Part shown: one piece after another, positions 63,557 to 64,000 of the stretch
How the letters are laid out: every line of letters starts with the position of its first letter
Numbering within the stretch: position 1 is the first letter of the stretch
Assembly: GCA_035771165.1 (NCBI GenBank)
Contig: JAWNZC010000002.1
Location: 1,117,501 to 1,181,500 of the forward strand
Direction: 5' to 3'
Source: Paragorgia papillata
Lineage: Eukaryota > Cnidaria > Anthozoa > Scleralcyonacea > Coralliidae
DNA length: 64,000 bases
Program-made: the position numbers and the translations under genes
Notes under the pieces: model-generated
What the model saw: the letters and a program-made list of their open reading frames with translations, nothing else
Databases searched by the model: none
What the model was told of the DNA's origin: nothing

Positions 63557-64000
63557 TTGGGCTAGGATCAGGAAAGGTCTTCGAGTCACTCGATCCCCCT
63601 GTATATCGAAAGGTTGAGAATTTGAACCCCATCATTTTTTGACAGTTTGACATCTAGTCAACTCAAAAAGGGGAAAAAAAATCAACTTTAGCACGAAAAT
63701 CCTACGGGATTACACTTTATACTGCACTAATAGTTCCAAACGTGCTCGATATTTGCCACCTTTCCCGTATTCCCACAAGTTTGGTTAGCTGATCCAATCC
63801 CGACCAACGTCTTCGTTATTTAGAAACCCTGAATCCCGTTGTTCAATTCTCCTTATTTCCCGAATCATAACAGCAAAAATTTCTAGAACTCGTTTCCCGT
63901 CATTTTTTGAAATTGCGAATCTCGTCTAATTTTTTCTTTTGTATCTCGTTTTTCGTTGTCGAAATAATCGTCATCTCGCGTCCAGACAAACCAATTGTGG
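63557..64000. other. Intron sequence of the minus-strand gene, nothing recognised
   Basis: No exon with acceptable splice sites was found on the minus strand from 63241 to 64000. A second copy of the AACTTTAGCACGAAAATCCTACGG block near 63682 echoes 63402 and 63500, so part of it is MITE-derived. Confidence 0.4.

Overview
This window looks like nuclear DNA of a cnidarian, most likely a stony coral or sea anemone. Genes have short exons with GT/AG introns, and intergenic and intronic DNA is AT-rich. It is saturated with short inverted-repeat transposons of types I associate with anthozoan genomes, such as elements ending AACCTCGT.CCCAG, AATCTCGTTCCCAGAGCC or GGGCCGGTTGTACGAAGGCC. The species assignment is inference; no rRNA, mitochondrial or marker gene is present.

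The main content (4.2-54.7 kb) is a head-to-tail array of six related genes on the + strand. Each encodes a small four-pass membrane protein of about 212-249 aa. I assembled them from splice sites and reading phase. The layout is TM1, a short loop with a YGVMSGSL-like motif, TM2, TM3, a loop with two conserved cysteines, TM4 and a polar tail. This resembles the MS4A/CD20-like superfamily; the family name is inferred. Copies 1-4 (4195-16106, 18873-23190, 26029-30834, 34337-38945) are recent duplicates of one unit: 25-bp minisatellite, conserved flank, TATA box, non-coding 5' exon, Penelope-type hairpin with (TA)n, then six coding exons. Copy 5 (43720-48128) and copy 6 (49678-54677) are older and have fewer introns. 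A broken extra exon 1 (25672) and a spare promoter/5' exon (31749) show that the array is still rearranging.

On the minus strand at the right edge (58474-63233) lies the 3' part of a large gene. It encodes a very acidic Ser/Asp-rich protein with an SDDD repeat tract and a C-terminal TPR-like helical pair; it could be an ERCC6L/PICH-like protein (tentative). Its 5' end is outside the window.

The rest is mobile DNA. The left end (1-2.5 kb) is a tRNA or tRNA-SINE split by nested insertions. Intron 3 of copy 1 holds a 7.5-kb foldback element with an 8-bp target duplication, and the empty site is preserved in copy 2. Penelope-like retroelement fragments carry hammerhead-ribozyme-like cores, and two retain endonuclease coding sequence. 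There are 5'-truncated LINEs, hAT-like, TTAA-type and 9-bp-duplication MITEs, and inserts as short as 19 and 52 bp with perfect 9-bp duplications. Because the gene copies are so similar, many insertions can be dated against an empty paralogous site inside this window.
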